Assembly: GCA_021828575.1 (NCBI GenBank)
Contig: JAJZEL010000176.1
Location: 1-13,869 of the forward strand
DNA length: 13,869 nt
Direction: 5' to 3'
Origin: Pseudomonadota bacterium
GTDB lineage: Bacteria > Pseudomonadota > Gammaproteobacteria > Burkholderiales > Ferrovaceae
Notes under the pieces: model-generated
Databases searched by the model: none
Told to the model about the DNA's origin: nothing
What the model saw: only the letters and a program-made list of their open reading frames with translations
In this document: in pieces, positions 1-6,229 of the stretch
How positions within the stretch are numbered: the first letter of the stretch is position 1
Layout of the letters: every line of letters begins with the position of its first letter
Program-made: the position numbers and the translations under genes

Positions 1-438
1 TGCCTGATAGATCCAGCGGTCATCCGGGTCATACCTGGATAACTGGTAGCGCAGCGGTTTGTGCGACCAGAGACCCTGTGCATCATTGAAGTAGTAATCT
101 CCACTGCGTGCCAGGGCAAGGAAAACGGTGTGGTCCAGGAATCGCTCGCGATAAGCTTCTAAAACCTTCAGTCCTTCCTGGCGAACAAGCGGAGTGCCTT
201 CATTGACGGTCATGTTCACGATGGCGGGTTCATTCACCAACCGGCGCGCCAGGCGAACTTCTTCAATCAGCGGAGACAGGGTGCGATAACGGTCGTAGAG
301 CACCTGCCGTTCAACAAACTGTTGACTCCACACCTGGTTGATTCCTTCCATTTCACGGCTGAACGTTCGAGAAATCAGGAACGACGCCACCAGGAAAAGA
401 ATGCTGCCCAACAAAAAAAAGCGTCGATCCAGCCTCAT
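1..438 (-). CDS. Cache-type membrane signalling protein, N-terminal part (probable diguanylate cyclase), cut by window edge
   Basis: The reverse strand is open from an ATG at 438 to base 1 (146 codons, no stop), so only the N-terminus is present. It starts MRLDRRFF and has one membrane anchor at about residues 7-24. A charged, helical periplasmic segment with the look of a Cache sensor follows, including RDHTVF-like and SGDYYFNDAQ motifs and then DPDDRWIYQ. In proteins I recall with this N-terminus the C-terminal output is usually GGDEF, sometimes with EAL or a kinase. The output domain lies outside the window, so the cyclase call is inference. No good ribosome binding site precedes the ATG. 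The gene is divergent from the carbonic anhydrase gene across 129 bp. Confidence 0.7.
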   Translation of the reverse strand, partial: MRLDRRFFLLGSILFLVASFLISRTFSREMEGINQVWSQQFVERQVLYDRYRTLSPLIEEVRLARRLVNEPAIVNMTVNEGTPLVRQEGLKVLEAYRERFLDHTVFLALARSGDYYFNDAQGLWSHKPLRYQLSRYDPDDRWIYQA

Positions 439-496
439 GGACAGAAAACCGAAGGAAGGGGTTCGTGCATTATCTCAGAAAACGCTGTCGCATGAT

Positions 497-524
497 TTGA
501 ATGCGGCGCACCACGGGCTATACT
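497..524 (+). promoter_or_regulatory. Probable sigma-70 promoter of the carbonic anhydrase gene
   Basis: TTGAAT at 497-502 (TTGA matches the -35 consensus) is separated by 16 bp from TATACT at 519-524, one mismatch from the -10 consensus. Transcription would start near 531, giving a leader of about 37 nt. This is the best promoter match in the 129-bp divergent region. No convincing promoter was found for the leftward Cache gene. Confidence 0.55.
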
Positions 525-567
525 TGCCACGCGCCTTCACGACCCTCATCGCCCTCTGGGGAAAAGA

Positions 568-1212
568 ATGACCTTGAAGTCCCTGTTCGACAACAATCGC
601 GCCTGGGTGAAAACCATCCTGGCCGAAGATCCTGACTATTTCAAACGTCTGGCCAATCAGCAAGAGCCAGAGTATTTGTGGATAGGGTGCTCTGACTCGC
701 GCGTGCCCGCAAACCAGATTACCGGTCTGGCCCCCGGTGAAGTGTTCGTTCATCGGAATGTGGCCAATGTGGTGGTGCACTCGGACCTGAACGTCCTGTC
801 CGTACTGCAGTTTGCCGTGGACAAGTTGCACGTGCGCCATATCATGGTCGTGGGACACTACGGCTGTTCTGGTGTCCATGCCGCACTCATGGGGACACGG
901 GTAGGTGTGGCTGACAACTGGCTACGACATGTGCGTGATGTCCACGACAAGCATGCGGGCCTCGTGCAGTCTTTCCCGATGGACGAGCGTCACGACAGGC
1001 TATGTGAACTCAACGTGGTGGAACAGGTGGCCAATGTCTGTCGCACCACGGTGGTTCAGGATGCATGGAAACGGGGTCAGAACCTGACAATACATGCCTG
1101 GGTATACGGGGTCAGCGACGGACTGCTTCATGACCTGGATTTTTCCCTGAACTGTGATGCGGCACTGGAGCGGGATTACCCTCGTGCCCTGGAAAACATC
1201 CGTCAGCGCTGA
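568..1212 (+). CDS. can: Beta-class carbonic anhydrase
   Basis: This 214-aa cytosolic zinc enzyme interconverts CO2 and bicarbonate. It aligns by eye over its whole length with E. coli Can. The zinc ligands are C41, H97 and C100 (CSDSR and GHYGC motifs), and the D43-R45 dyad is present. W38 and R63 match E. coli residues W39 and R64 of the inhibitory bicarbonate site, which suggests the allosteric type II subgroup. The third residue of that site, Y83, appears to be F82 here. The ATG at 568 is preceded by GGGGAAAAG at about 5 nt, a good ribosome binding site. The 3' end overlaps the convergent mutM gene by 10 nt, so no terminator separates them. Confidence 0.95.
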   Translation: MTLKSLFDNNRAWVKTILAEDPDYFKRLANQQEPEYLWIGCSDSRVPANQITGLAPGEVFVHRNVANVVVHSDLNVLSVLQFAVDKLHVRHIMVVGHYGCSGVHAALMGTRVGVADNWLRHVRDVHDKHAGLVQSFPMDERHDRLCELNVVEQVANVCRTTVVQDAWKRGQNLTIHAWVYGVSDGLLHDLDFSLNCDAALERDYPRALENIRQR

Positions 1213-2027
1213 CAACGAGCGCAATACCAGGTAGAGCGCTGTCCCTGCCTGATCATGCGAATCGGTGCGCCGCACCGCAGGCAGGGTTGCCCCTCCCTAC
1301 CATAAACCCGATGGGCATTCTGAAAATAACCGGCCCGGCCCGCGCTGTCCACGAAATCCCGGAGGGTGCTCCCTCCCTGGACGATAGCTTCGCTCAGCAC
1401 TTCCCTGATGGAGTGCACCAAAGAACCATAACGCTGCCGACTGATGCGTGCGCATGGGCGCAACGGGTGTATCCCTGCGCGAAACAGGCATTCGCTGGCG
1501 TAGATGTTGCCAACACCCGCCACTTCCTTGCCCGCCAGCAGCATCTGTTTGACTGCCATCTGCCGGGCCCTCGTCCGTTCCCACAGCCAGTCACCTGTCA
1601 GAATCGGTCCGAGTGGTTCGACCCCCTGATGGTCCAGCAGGTTTTTCACGAAGGGATCCGGATGGTTGCCTGACAACCAGAGGAAAGCCCCGAATCGCCG
1701 TGGGTCGTTGTAACGCAGGACTGTCCCTTCCTCAAGCACCAAATCCACATGATCATGTTTGCCCGGTGCGCTCTGGCAGGTAGACAGTCGCAATGACCCC
1801 GACATGCCCAGATGAATGGCGAGCGTGCCATGCCCGAATTCCAGCAGCACATATTTTGCTCGCCTGCCCACCTGATGGACCCGATGCCCGGCCAACAACT
1901 CCTTCAGTTGCGGGGAAACAGGCCAGCGCAGACGGTGTTCACGCACGTGAACCGCCATGACCTTCTGCCCTGATAATCGCGGAGCAATGCCCAGTCTCGT
2001 CACCTCCACTTCCGGCAATTCAGGCAA
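1203..2027 (-). CDS. mutM: Formamidopyrimidine-DNA glycosylase (Fpg/MutM), TTG start
   Basis: This 274-aa bifunctional base-excision repair enzyme removes 8-oxoguanine and FaPy lesions and nicks the strand. It begins M-PELPEVEV: the N-terminal proline (P2) is the catalytic nucleophile and E3 assists. K58, K160 and N174 (in GVGNIYAS) match conserved DNA-contact residues. The C-terminal zinc finger has C249, C252, C269 and C272, with the conserved R264 inside it. Proline must follow the initiator, so the TTG at 2027-2025 is the real start. AGGGGA lies 5 nt upstream and overlaps the TAG stop of the preceding gene. It is the last gene of the seven-gene leftward operon, 9 nt behind the pterin dehydratase. 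Confidence 0.96.
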   Translation of the reverse strand: MPELPEVEVTRLGIAPRLSGQKVMAVHVREHRLRWPVSPQLKELLAGHRVHQVGRRAKYVLLEFGHGTLAIHLGMSGSLRLSTCQSAPGKHDHVDLVLEEGTVLRYNDPRRFGAFLWLSGNHPDPFVKNLLDHQGVEPLGPILTGDWLWERTRARQMAVKQMLLAGKEVAGVGNIYASECLFRAGIHPLRPCARISRQRYGSLVHSIREVLSEAIVQGGSTLRDFVDSAGRAGYFQNAHRVYGREGQPCLRCGAPIRMIRQGQRSTWYCARCQR

Positions 2028-2036
2028 CAGCGTCCC

Positions 2037-2354
2037 CTATGATTCCAGCACCAGCGGATGGTGATGACCACCTGGATTTTGCAACACAAGGCTTTCCATC
2101 CGATGAGCCAGATCCAGGTCCTTGTCCGTGACCCCTCCGGCATCGTGAGTGGTCAGACGCACCATCACGTGCCCCCAGGAGATTTCGAGATCAGGATGAT
2201 GCCAGCTGGCCTCGGCAAGATAGGCAATGGCATTGGTCACCTGCAGTGTCGCAGACCAACCGCTGGTCCGGTATGTCCGGACGATGCACTGCCCGTCCCA
2301 GGACCATTTCGGCAACTCTCGGCTGAGCCTGACCCGAAGCTGTTCTTCATTCAT
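2037..2354 (-). CDS. phhB: Pterin-4a-carbinolamine dehydratase
   Basis: A 105-aa protein of the PhhB/DCoH family, which dehydrates 4a-hydroxytetrahydrobiopterin during pterin cofactor recycling. The family signature is complete: E-x3-H-H-P, then x5-W, x9-H and a later D (EASWHHPDLEISW followed by H and DKDLD). The start is the ATG at 2354 (MNEEQLRVRL), with AGGAG 5 nt upstream. A TTG further upstream at 2375 is open in frame but lacks this spacing. No aromatic amino acid hydroxylase is visible nearby, so the cofactor-recycling partner is unknown. It sits 17 nt behind the transporter gene and 9 nt ahead of mutM. Confidence 0.92.
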   Translation of the reverse strand: MNEEQLRVRLSRELPKWSWDGQCIVRTYRTSGWSATLQVTNAIAYLAEASWHHPDLEISWGHVMVRLTTHDAGGVTDKDLDLAHRMESLVLQNPGGHHHPLVLES

Positions 2355-2371
2355 GGCATCTCCTGGCATGT

Positions 2372-3082
2372 TCAAACATCGAGGGAAAAAGGAGTAAACC
2401 GGGTTTTTCTGTCATAGTGATCTTCATGTTCCACCCGCTTCAGAAAATTCACCATGGCATAGGTCAATGGGGTTGCCAGCACTTCCCATCCTGTTTTCAG
2501 CACATATTCGAGAAGGGCCACCTGGATCAGGTCATGCGTATTCCACACCCCATAAAAAGCCAGTCCGTAGAACAACAATGAATCCAGCGCCTCCCCCACT
2601 GCCGTCGAACCAATGGCACGCAACCAGAGCCAGCGTCCTTCCGTCATGACCTTGAGACGCGCCAGTACAAAACTGTTGGCAAAGCTGCCGCACCAGTAAG
2701 CGACCATGGAGGCCAGGGCAATGCGCCAGGCATTCCCGAATACGCCTTCCAGCTGTCCCTGAAACACCCCCATGAATTCATTGTGAGCCGGAGGAATGTG
2801 TACTACCACCCAGGCCATCAGGGAAGCGAAAAACAGTGCTGAAAATCCGACCCACACCACGCGCCGATCCCGTGCATAGCCATACACTTCCGTCAGCACA
2901 TCACCAAAAAAATAGGAAATGGGGAAAAAAAGCACTCCGGCCCCTACCGTGAGCGTCCCTGCCACAGGCAAATGAATTTCGGTTTGCTTGGCCGCTCCAA
3001 TGAAATTGGAGCAAAGCAGGATGCAGACGAACGCTGCCATGAGCAGGTCATAATAGCGGTACTCTTTGGCCTGACTGGTCAC
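2372..3082 (-). CDS. Queuosine-precursor-type transporter (VUT/YhhQ family), GTG start
   Basis: About 236 aa, mostly hydrophobic, with roughly six membrane segments. FPISYFFGDVLTEVYGYARDRR is broken here as the motif FPISYFFGD then VLTEVYGYAR, which marks the VUT (YhhQ-like) family of inner-membrane carriers. E. coli YhhQ imports preQ0/preQ1 for queuosine tRNA modification; the substrate here is assumed from the family. I chose the GTG at 3082 because its GTGA overlaps the selO stop by 4 nt, which suggests translational coupling, and because the N-terminus TSQAKEYRYYDLLMAAF fits homologs. ATGs at 3136 and 3115 are also in frame but lie inside selO. No queuosine biosynthesis gene is in the window. 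Confidence 0.85.
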   Translation of the reverse strand: MTSQAKEYRYYDLLMAAFVCILLCSNFIGAAKQTEIHLPVAGTLTVGAGVLFFPISYFFGDVLTEVYGYARDRRVVWVGFSALFFASLMAWVVVHIPPAHNEFMGVFQGQLEGVFGNAWRIALASMVAYWCGSFANSFVLARLKVMTEGRWLWLRAIGSTAVGEALDSLLFYGLAFYGVWNTHDLIQVALLEYVLKTGWEVLATPLTYAMVNFLKRVEHEDHYDRKTRFTPFSLDV

Positions 3083-4542
3083 GACGAACAGCTGACAGAA
3101 AGTGAGGCGGCCCATCCCGGAGGCATGGCGGCCCATGATGCCTCTTCCGGATGGTCTTCAAAGGGACTGGCCAGAATTGTTTCCAACCGCCGAAGAACGC
3201 TGGTATCTCCCTCCGTGGCAGCCCGTATGGCTTCTTCGGCAAGGTAATTGCGCAGCACGAATGCCGGATTGGTTTGCTGCATCAGCAAATGTCGTGCGGC
3301 GTCCCCTGATTGCTCCCACTGCAATCGCGCACGGTAGTCCCTGACCCATTCGCTCCAGGCTTCCTCCCGAGGAAACGGATCCCCGGTCCATACCGGACAT
3401 GAAGTATCGTCCAGTGAAAACCGGGACAATGCCCTGAAAAACCGGGTGAAGTCCATGCCCTGTTCATGCAGGAGCAAAAGCCCCCTGAAAATCAGGTCCT
3501 CATCGTCATCATGCTCGCGAACCCATCCCAGCTTTCTCCTGAAAAGGCGGGTATGCCGACGCTCGAAAGCGGGCCGGAATGCTTGCAGCACGTCACGCGT
3601 GGCCTGTTCGTCTCCGATCAGCGGCCAGAGGGCATTGGCAAGCACCACACAGTTCCACTCACTCACGGCAGGCTGTTGCGAATAGGCGTAGCGCCCTTCA
3701 GAATCAGAGTGATTGCAAATATGGTGGGCATCAAACCGGTCCATGAACCCAAATGGCCCGTAATCCAGCGTCAGCCCCAGTATTGACTGGTTATCCGTGT
3801 TCATGACGCCGTGGCAGAAACCCACGGCTTGCCAGTCAGCCACTAGATGGGCGGTCCGCTCGACCACTCTGGAAAGCATGGCCAGCGCAGGCAGCGGATG
3901 ATGGGCTGCCTCCGGATAAAACCGTTGAACCACCATATCGGTCAGTTGCTTCAGTTTTGCCGTATCACGCTTCTGGGCGAAGTATTCGAAATGCCCGAAA
4001 CGGATGAAACTGGGAGCCACCCGGGTCACGATGGCGGCCGTTTCCATGGTTTCCCTCATGACAGGCTGGTCTGACCCCACCAGTGCCAATGCACGCGTGG
4101 TGGGAATCCCCAAGCCAGCCATGGCTTCGGAACCAAGATATTCGCGTATGGACGAACGCAGCACCGCACGACCATCACCCATCCGGGAAAAAGGGGTGTG
4201 TCCGGCACCCTTGAGCTGGATTTCCTGCCAAATCCCATTCCTGTCCTGGCGCTGACCCAAAAGATGCGCCCGTCCGTCCCCCAGGCGACCTGCCCAGACC
4301 CCAAACTGGTGGCCCGCATAAGCCGTACACCAGGGCAACTCCTCCAACTGTCCGGAAAATCGGGCCAACCATTCGTGTCCTGGCTCTGCGGGCAGATCCA
4401 GCAGACGGGCCAACGACTGATTCCAGGCCAACCAGTGGGGGTTTTGCAACGGTTCGGTGGGAACACGCTCCACATGCGGCGGCCCAAAGCCCGAAAGTCC
4501 AGCGAAGGGATGCCAGGGCCCGCCTTTGAAAGGATCATTCAT
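3079..4542 (-). CDS. selO: SelO / YdiU-family protein adenylyltransferase (pseudokinase fold)
   Basis: A 487-aa, full-length UPF0061/SelO protein. SelO proteins have a kinase-like fold with the nucleotide flipped and transfer AMP to Ser/Thr/Tyr of target proteins, a redox-linked activity. Visible marks include WCTAYAGHQFG, RLGDGRAHLLG, QLKGAGHTPFSRMGDGRAVL with K111, the HGVMNTDN and LDYGPFGFMD metal/active-site region, and the C-terminal CSS tail. In eukaryotes a selenocysteine occupies this tail region. The ATG at 4542 has only a distant GGAG, probably helped by coupling to gloA, whose stop lies 11 nt upstream. The last 4 nt overlap the GTG of the transporter. Confidence 0.95.
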   Translation of the reverse strand: MNDPFKGGPWHPFAGLSGFGPPHVERVPTEPLQNPHWLAWNQSLARLLDLPAEPGHEWLARFSGQLEELPWCTAYAGHQFGVWAGRLGDGRAHLLGQRQDRNGIWQEIQLKGAGHTPFSRMGDGRAVLRSSIREYLGSEAMAGLGIPTTRALALVGSDQPVMRETMETAAIVTRVAPSFIRFGHFEYFAQKRDTAKLKQLTDMVVQRFYPEAAHHPLPALAMLSRVVERTAHLVADWQAVGFCHGVMNTDNQSILGLTLDYGPFGFMDRFDAHHICNHSDSEGRYAYSQQPAVSEWNCVVLANALWPLIGDEQATRDVLQAFRPAFERRHTRLFRRKLGWVREHDDDEDLIFRGLLLLHEQGMDFTRFFRALSRFSLDDTSCPVWTGDPFPREEAWSEWVRDYRARLQWEQSGDAARHLLMQQTNPAFVLRNYLAEEAIRAATEGDTSVLRRLETILASPFEDHPEEASWAAMPPGWAASLSVSCSS

Positions 4543-4553
4543 GGGAAGTGATT

Positions 4554-4946
4554 CTACTCCCCGGTTCCCCTTTGTATGAATTCGATTTTGTAGCCGTCCG
4601 GATCTTCCACGAAGGCAATCACCGTAGTACCGTGCTTCATGGGACCAGCCTCCCTCACCACCTTGCCACCCCTGGCACGCACCGCTTCACACGCCGTTGC
4701 CGCATCCCCGACTTCAATCGCCAGATGGCCAAAACCATTCCCCAGTTCGTACCGGTCCACATCCCAGTTGTGGGTCAACTCCAGAACCGCCCCATCGCTC
4801 TCTGGTTGATATCCCATAAAACAAAGGGTGAACCGGCCTTCGGGATAATCCTTCCGGCGCAGCTCCGTCATGCCCAGCACATCGCGATAAAACGCCACGG
4901 AGCGGTCCAGATGCCCCACTCTCAGCATGGTATGAAGAATCCTCAC
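4554..4946 (-). CDS. gloA: Glyoxalase I (lactoylglutathione lyase), GTG start
   Basis: A 130-aa enzyme that converts the methylglyoxal-glutathione hemithioacetal to S-lactoylglutathione. With the start at GTG 4946 (MRILHTMLRVG) the metal ligands fall at H5, E56, H74 and E122, the same numbering as E. coli GloA. The length is also that of the short Ni-type bacterial enzymes. An AGGGG sequence lies at suitable spacing before this GTG. A GTG two codons upstream (4952) is in frame but sits on top of that ribosome binding site, so I rejected it. The gene lies 2 nt behind the flavodoxin gene and 11 nt ahead of selO. Confidence 0.95.
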   Translation of the reverse strand: MRILHTMLRVGHLDRSVAFYRDVLGMTELRRKDYPEGRFTLCFMGYQPESDGAVLELTHNWDVDRYELGNGFGHLAIEVGDAATACEAVRARGGKVVREAGPMKHGTTVIAFVEDPDGYKIEFIQRGTGE

Positions 4947-4948
4947 TT

Positions 4949-5503
4949 TCACCCCCTCAGGCGTCGAGCGACTTCAGCTACCCGGACACCAAACTGTCGG
5001 GCCGTTTCAAGATCACCTTCCAGCACTTCATCCACACTGGCATCGGAAGGCGTTTGCATCATGGCCCCCGAAAACGAACCCACAAAATTCAGGTCATTGC
5101 GCTGTGCGGCCTTACTATTGGAAGGCATCATTCCGGTTCCCACCCAGATTCCCGAATGCTGCATGGCCAAGGTGAACAGGTAGTGCAACGTGGATAACTT
5201 GTCTCCGTTCATGGTCGCCGAATTGGTGAATCCGGCAAACACCTTGTCTTTCCACTTCTGGGAAAACCAGGCCTTGGAACTGCTGTCCGCAAACCGCTTG
5301 AACTGCCACGACACGGTGCCCATATAGGTGGGAGAACCCAGGATGATGGCATCCGCAGCATCCAGAACGGCCCACTGGTCATCCGTCAACTGTCCTTCTG
5401 CATCAATTGGCAGCAATTCTGCACCCGCCCCCTGAGCCACGGCCTCCGCCTGTTTTCGGGTGTGTCCGTAACCACTATGAAACACCACTACCGTACTAGC
5501 CAT
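4949..5503 (-). CDS. Flavodoxin-family / WrbA-like NAD(P)H-quinone oxidoreductase
   Basis: A 184-aa flavodoxin-fold protein. The N-terminal strand and FMN phosphate loop read MASTVVVFHSGYGHTRK. The second FMN loop is GSPTYMGTVSWQFKRFAD, and a third lies at AGFTNSATMNGDK. WrbA relatives reduce quinones by two electrons and so avoid semiquinone radicals; I infer this role from fold similarity only. It is slightly shorter than E. coli WrbA, and a plain NADPH-dependent FMN reductase is an alternative. The start at 5503 is set by AGGGGAG about 6 nt upstream, located inside the end of the CDGSH gene. Neighbours lie 2 nt away on both sides. Confidence 0.87.
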   Translation of the reverse strand: MASTVVVFHSGYGHTRKQAEAVAQGAGAELLPIDAEGQLTDDQWAVLDAADAIILGSPTYMGTVSWQFKRFADSSSKAWFSQKWKDKVFAGFTNSATMNGDKLSTLHYLFTLAMQHSGIWVGTGMMPSNSKAAQRNDLNFVGSFSGAMMQTPSDASVDEVLEGDLETARQFGVRVAEVARRLRG

Positions 5504-5505
5504 GA

Positions 5506-5724
5506 TCAACTCCCCTGAAGTGTCTTGTGGGTACCATCGCAAAAGGGACTGTCAAAACTGTGACCGCATCCGCAAATGTATACCGTGTCATCCTTTTCAG
5601 CCACGAATTGGCTTGGACTCCTGTCTGACCCTTCATGAGAGCCATTGCACAACCCCGTTCCACTCTTGCCACAGGTGCAGAACCAGTATTCCTGGCCTTT
5701 CTTCACTTCAATTGCGTAAGGCAT
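5506..5724 (-). CDS. Small CDGSH iron-sulfur protein with one canonical and one degenerate motif
   Basis: A 72-aa protein starting MPYAIEVKKGQEYWF. CDGSH motifs bind a redox-active, labile 2Fe-2S cluster through three Cys and one His. The second motif (CGCGHSFDSPFCDGTH) is canonical. The first (CTCGKSGTGLCNGSH) keeps the three Cys and the His, but is one residue shorter between S and C, lacks the usual Pro and has Asn for Asp. The start at 5724 is supported by AGGGGA 7 nt upstream. An upstream in-frame extension would cross the promoter and was rejected. It is the first gene of the leftward operon, directly downstream of the MarR-type operator. Confidence 0.9.
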   Translation of the reverse strand: MPYAIEVKKGQEYWFCTCGKSGTGLCNGSHEGSDRSPSQFVAEKDDTVYICGCGHSFDSPFCDGTHKTLQGS

Positions 5725-5736
5725 CTGTATTTCCCC

Positions 5737-5742
5737 TATAAT
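5737..5742 (+). promoter_or_regulatory. Possible -10 element for the rightward marR gene
   Basis: TATAAT is a perfect -10 hexamer. The only -35-like sequence, TTGCGT at 5712-5717, is 19 bp away, which is long. Transcription would start near 5749, placing the MarR-type dyad just downstream and the chosen ATG (5790) about 40 nt into the transcript. Confidence 0.4.
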
Positions 5743-5777
5743 GTACGCGTGTGAACTATATTGTACGCATTCGTACA
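5742..5777. promoter_or_regulatory. Probable MarR operator: TGTACG repeats with a perfect dyad
   Basis: A perfect inverted repeat, TGTACG-CATT-CGTACA, lies at 5762-5777. A third half-site, TGTACG, lies at 5742-5747, exactly 20 bp (about two helical turns) from the left arm and in the same orientation. The dyad fills the spacer of the leftward promoter and lies just downstream of the rightward -10. Binding by the adjacent MarR protein could therefore repress both transcripts. The dyad is seen directly; the regulator assignment is inference from position. Confidence 0.65.
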
Positions 5778-5787
5778 TTTTACGCAA
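5760..5787 (-). promoter_or_regulatory. Probable promoter of the seven-gene redox operon
   Basis: On the reverse strand TTGCGT (5787-5782) is followed after 16 bp by TACAAT (5765-5760), each close to consensus. Transcription would start near 5753, giving a leader of about 29 nt before the CDGSH start codon. The TGTACG dyad occupies the spacer between the two elements. Confidence 0.55.
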
Positions 5788-5789
5788 GC

Positions 5790-6221
5790 ATGAACTTTCT
5801 ACCCACACTCCGAGAACTGGTCAAAACCTTCCAGGCCTTCGACACCTATTCGGGAAGGCATATCCGCTCCCTTGGGCTGACCACCAGTCAATTTGATGTG
5901 ATTGCAACGCTGGGCAATACGCAGGGAATGAGTTGCAGGGAAATCGGCGAAAAAACCTTGATGGTCAAGGGTACGCTCACAGGCGTTTTGGACCGCCTTG
6001 AAAAAAAAGGGCTGTTGACCCGACAGGAACACCCCGAAGACAAAAGAAGTTTCCTGATCGCCATGACCCCCAAGGGGCAGGCACTCTTTGAAAAAGTGTT
6101 TCCCGCCCACCTGCAATATCTGGAAGCCGCTTTTGGCCCACTGGGAGAGGAAACCCTGCTCGCACTGGAGAAGCAGCTGAAAACCCTGCGACGAGCACTG
6201 GAAGTCTCGTCACAGGACTAG
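5790..6221 (+). CDS. MarR-family transcriptional regulator
   Basis: A 143-aa winged-helix protein of usual MarR length. Helix-turn-helix and wing are visible around residues 30-105: GLTTSQFDVIATL, then MSCREIGEKTLM, then TGVLDRLEKKGLLTRQEHPEDKRS, with the wing Asp-x-Arg. It has one cysteine, C49, at the start of the DNA-binding region, which might sense oxidants or electrophiles; that is only a possibility. The ATG at 5790 lacks a strong ribosome binding site. A GTG at 5751 in the same frame would start at the predicted transcription start and run through the operator, so I rejected it. The gene is divergent from the CDGSH operon and ends 8 nt before the convergent transporter stop. Confidence 0.9.
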   Translation: MNFLPTLRELVKTFQAFDTYSGRHIRSLGLTTSQFDVIATLGNTQGMSCREIGEKTLMVKGTLTGVLDRLEKKGLLTRQEHPEDKRSFLIAMTPKGQALFEKVFPAHLQYLEAAFGPLGEETLLALEKQLKTLRRALEVSSQD

Positions 6222-6229
6222 GAAGCGCC

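Noticed and set aside
475..879. Antisense open frame opposite carbonic anhydrase
   Set aside because: It covers the conserved carbonic anhydrase active site on the other strand and shows no recognisable protein.
3079..3081. Selenocysteine in SelO
   Set aside because: The C-terminal tail is encoded as Cys-Ser-Ser followed by TGA, as in other bacterial SelO proteins; the TGA is an ordinary stop overlapping the next start codon.
4548..5183. Long rightward open frame opposite gloA and the flavodoxin gene
   Set aside because: Both leftward genes are clearly identified here; the translation is low-complexity antisense sequence.
5751..5789. GTG start for MarR
   Set aside because: It coincides with the predicted transcription start and would encode the operator; homologous MarR sequence begins at MNFLPTL.
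5725..5808. Longer N-terminus for the CDGSH protein
   Set aside because: It would run through the predicted promoter and operator; the ATG at 5724 has a good ribosome binding site.
6222..6229. Terminator between marR and the transporter
   Set aside because: Only 8 nt separate the convergent stops and no hairpin followed by a T-run is visible.
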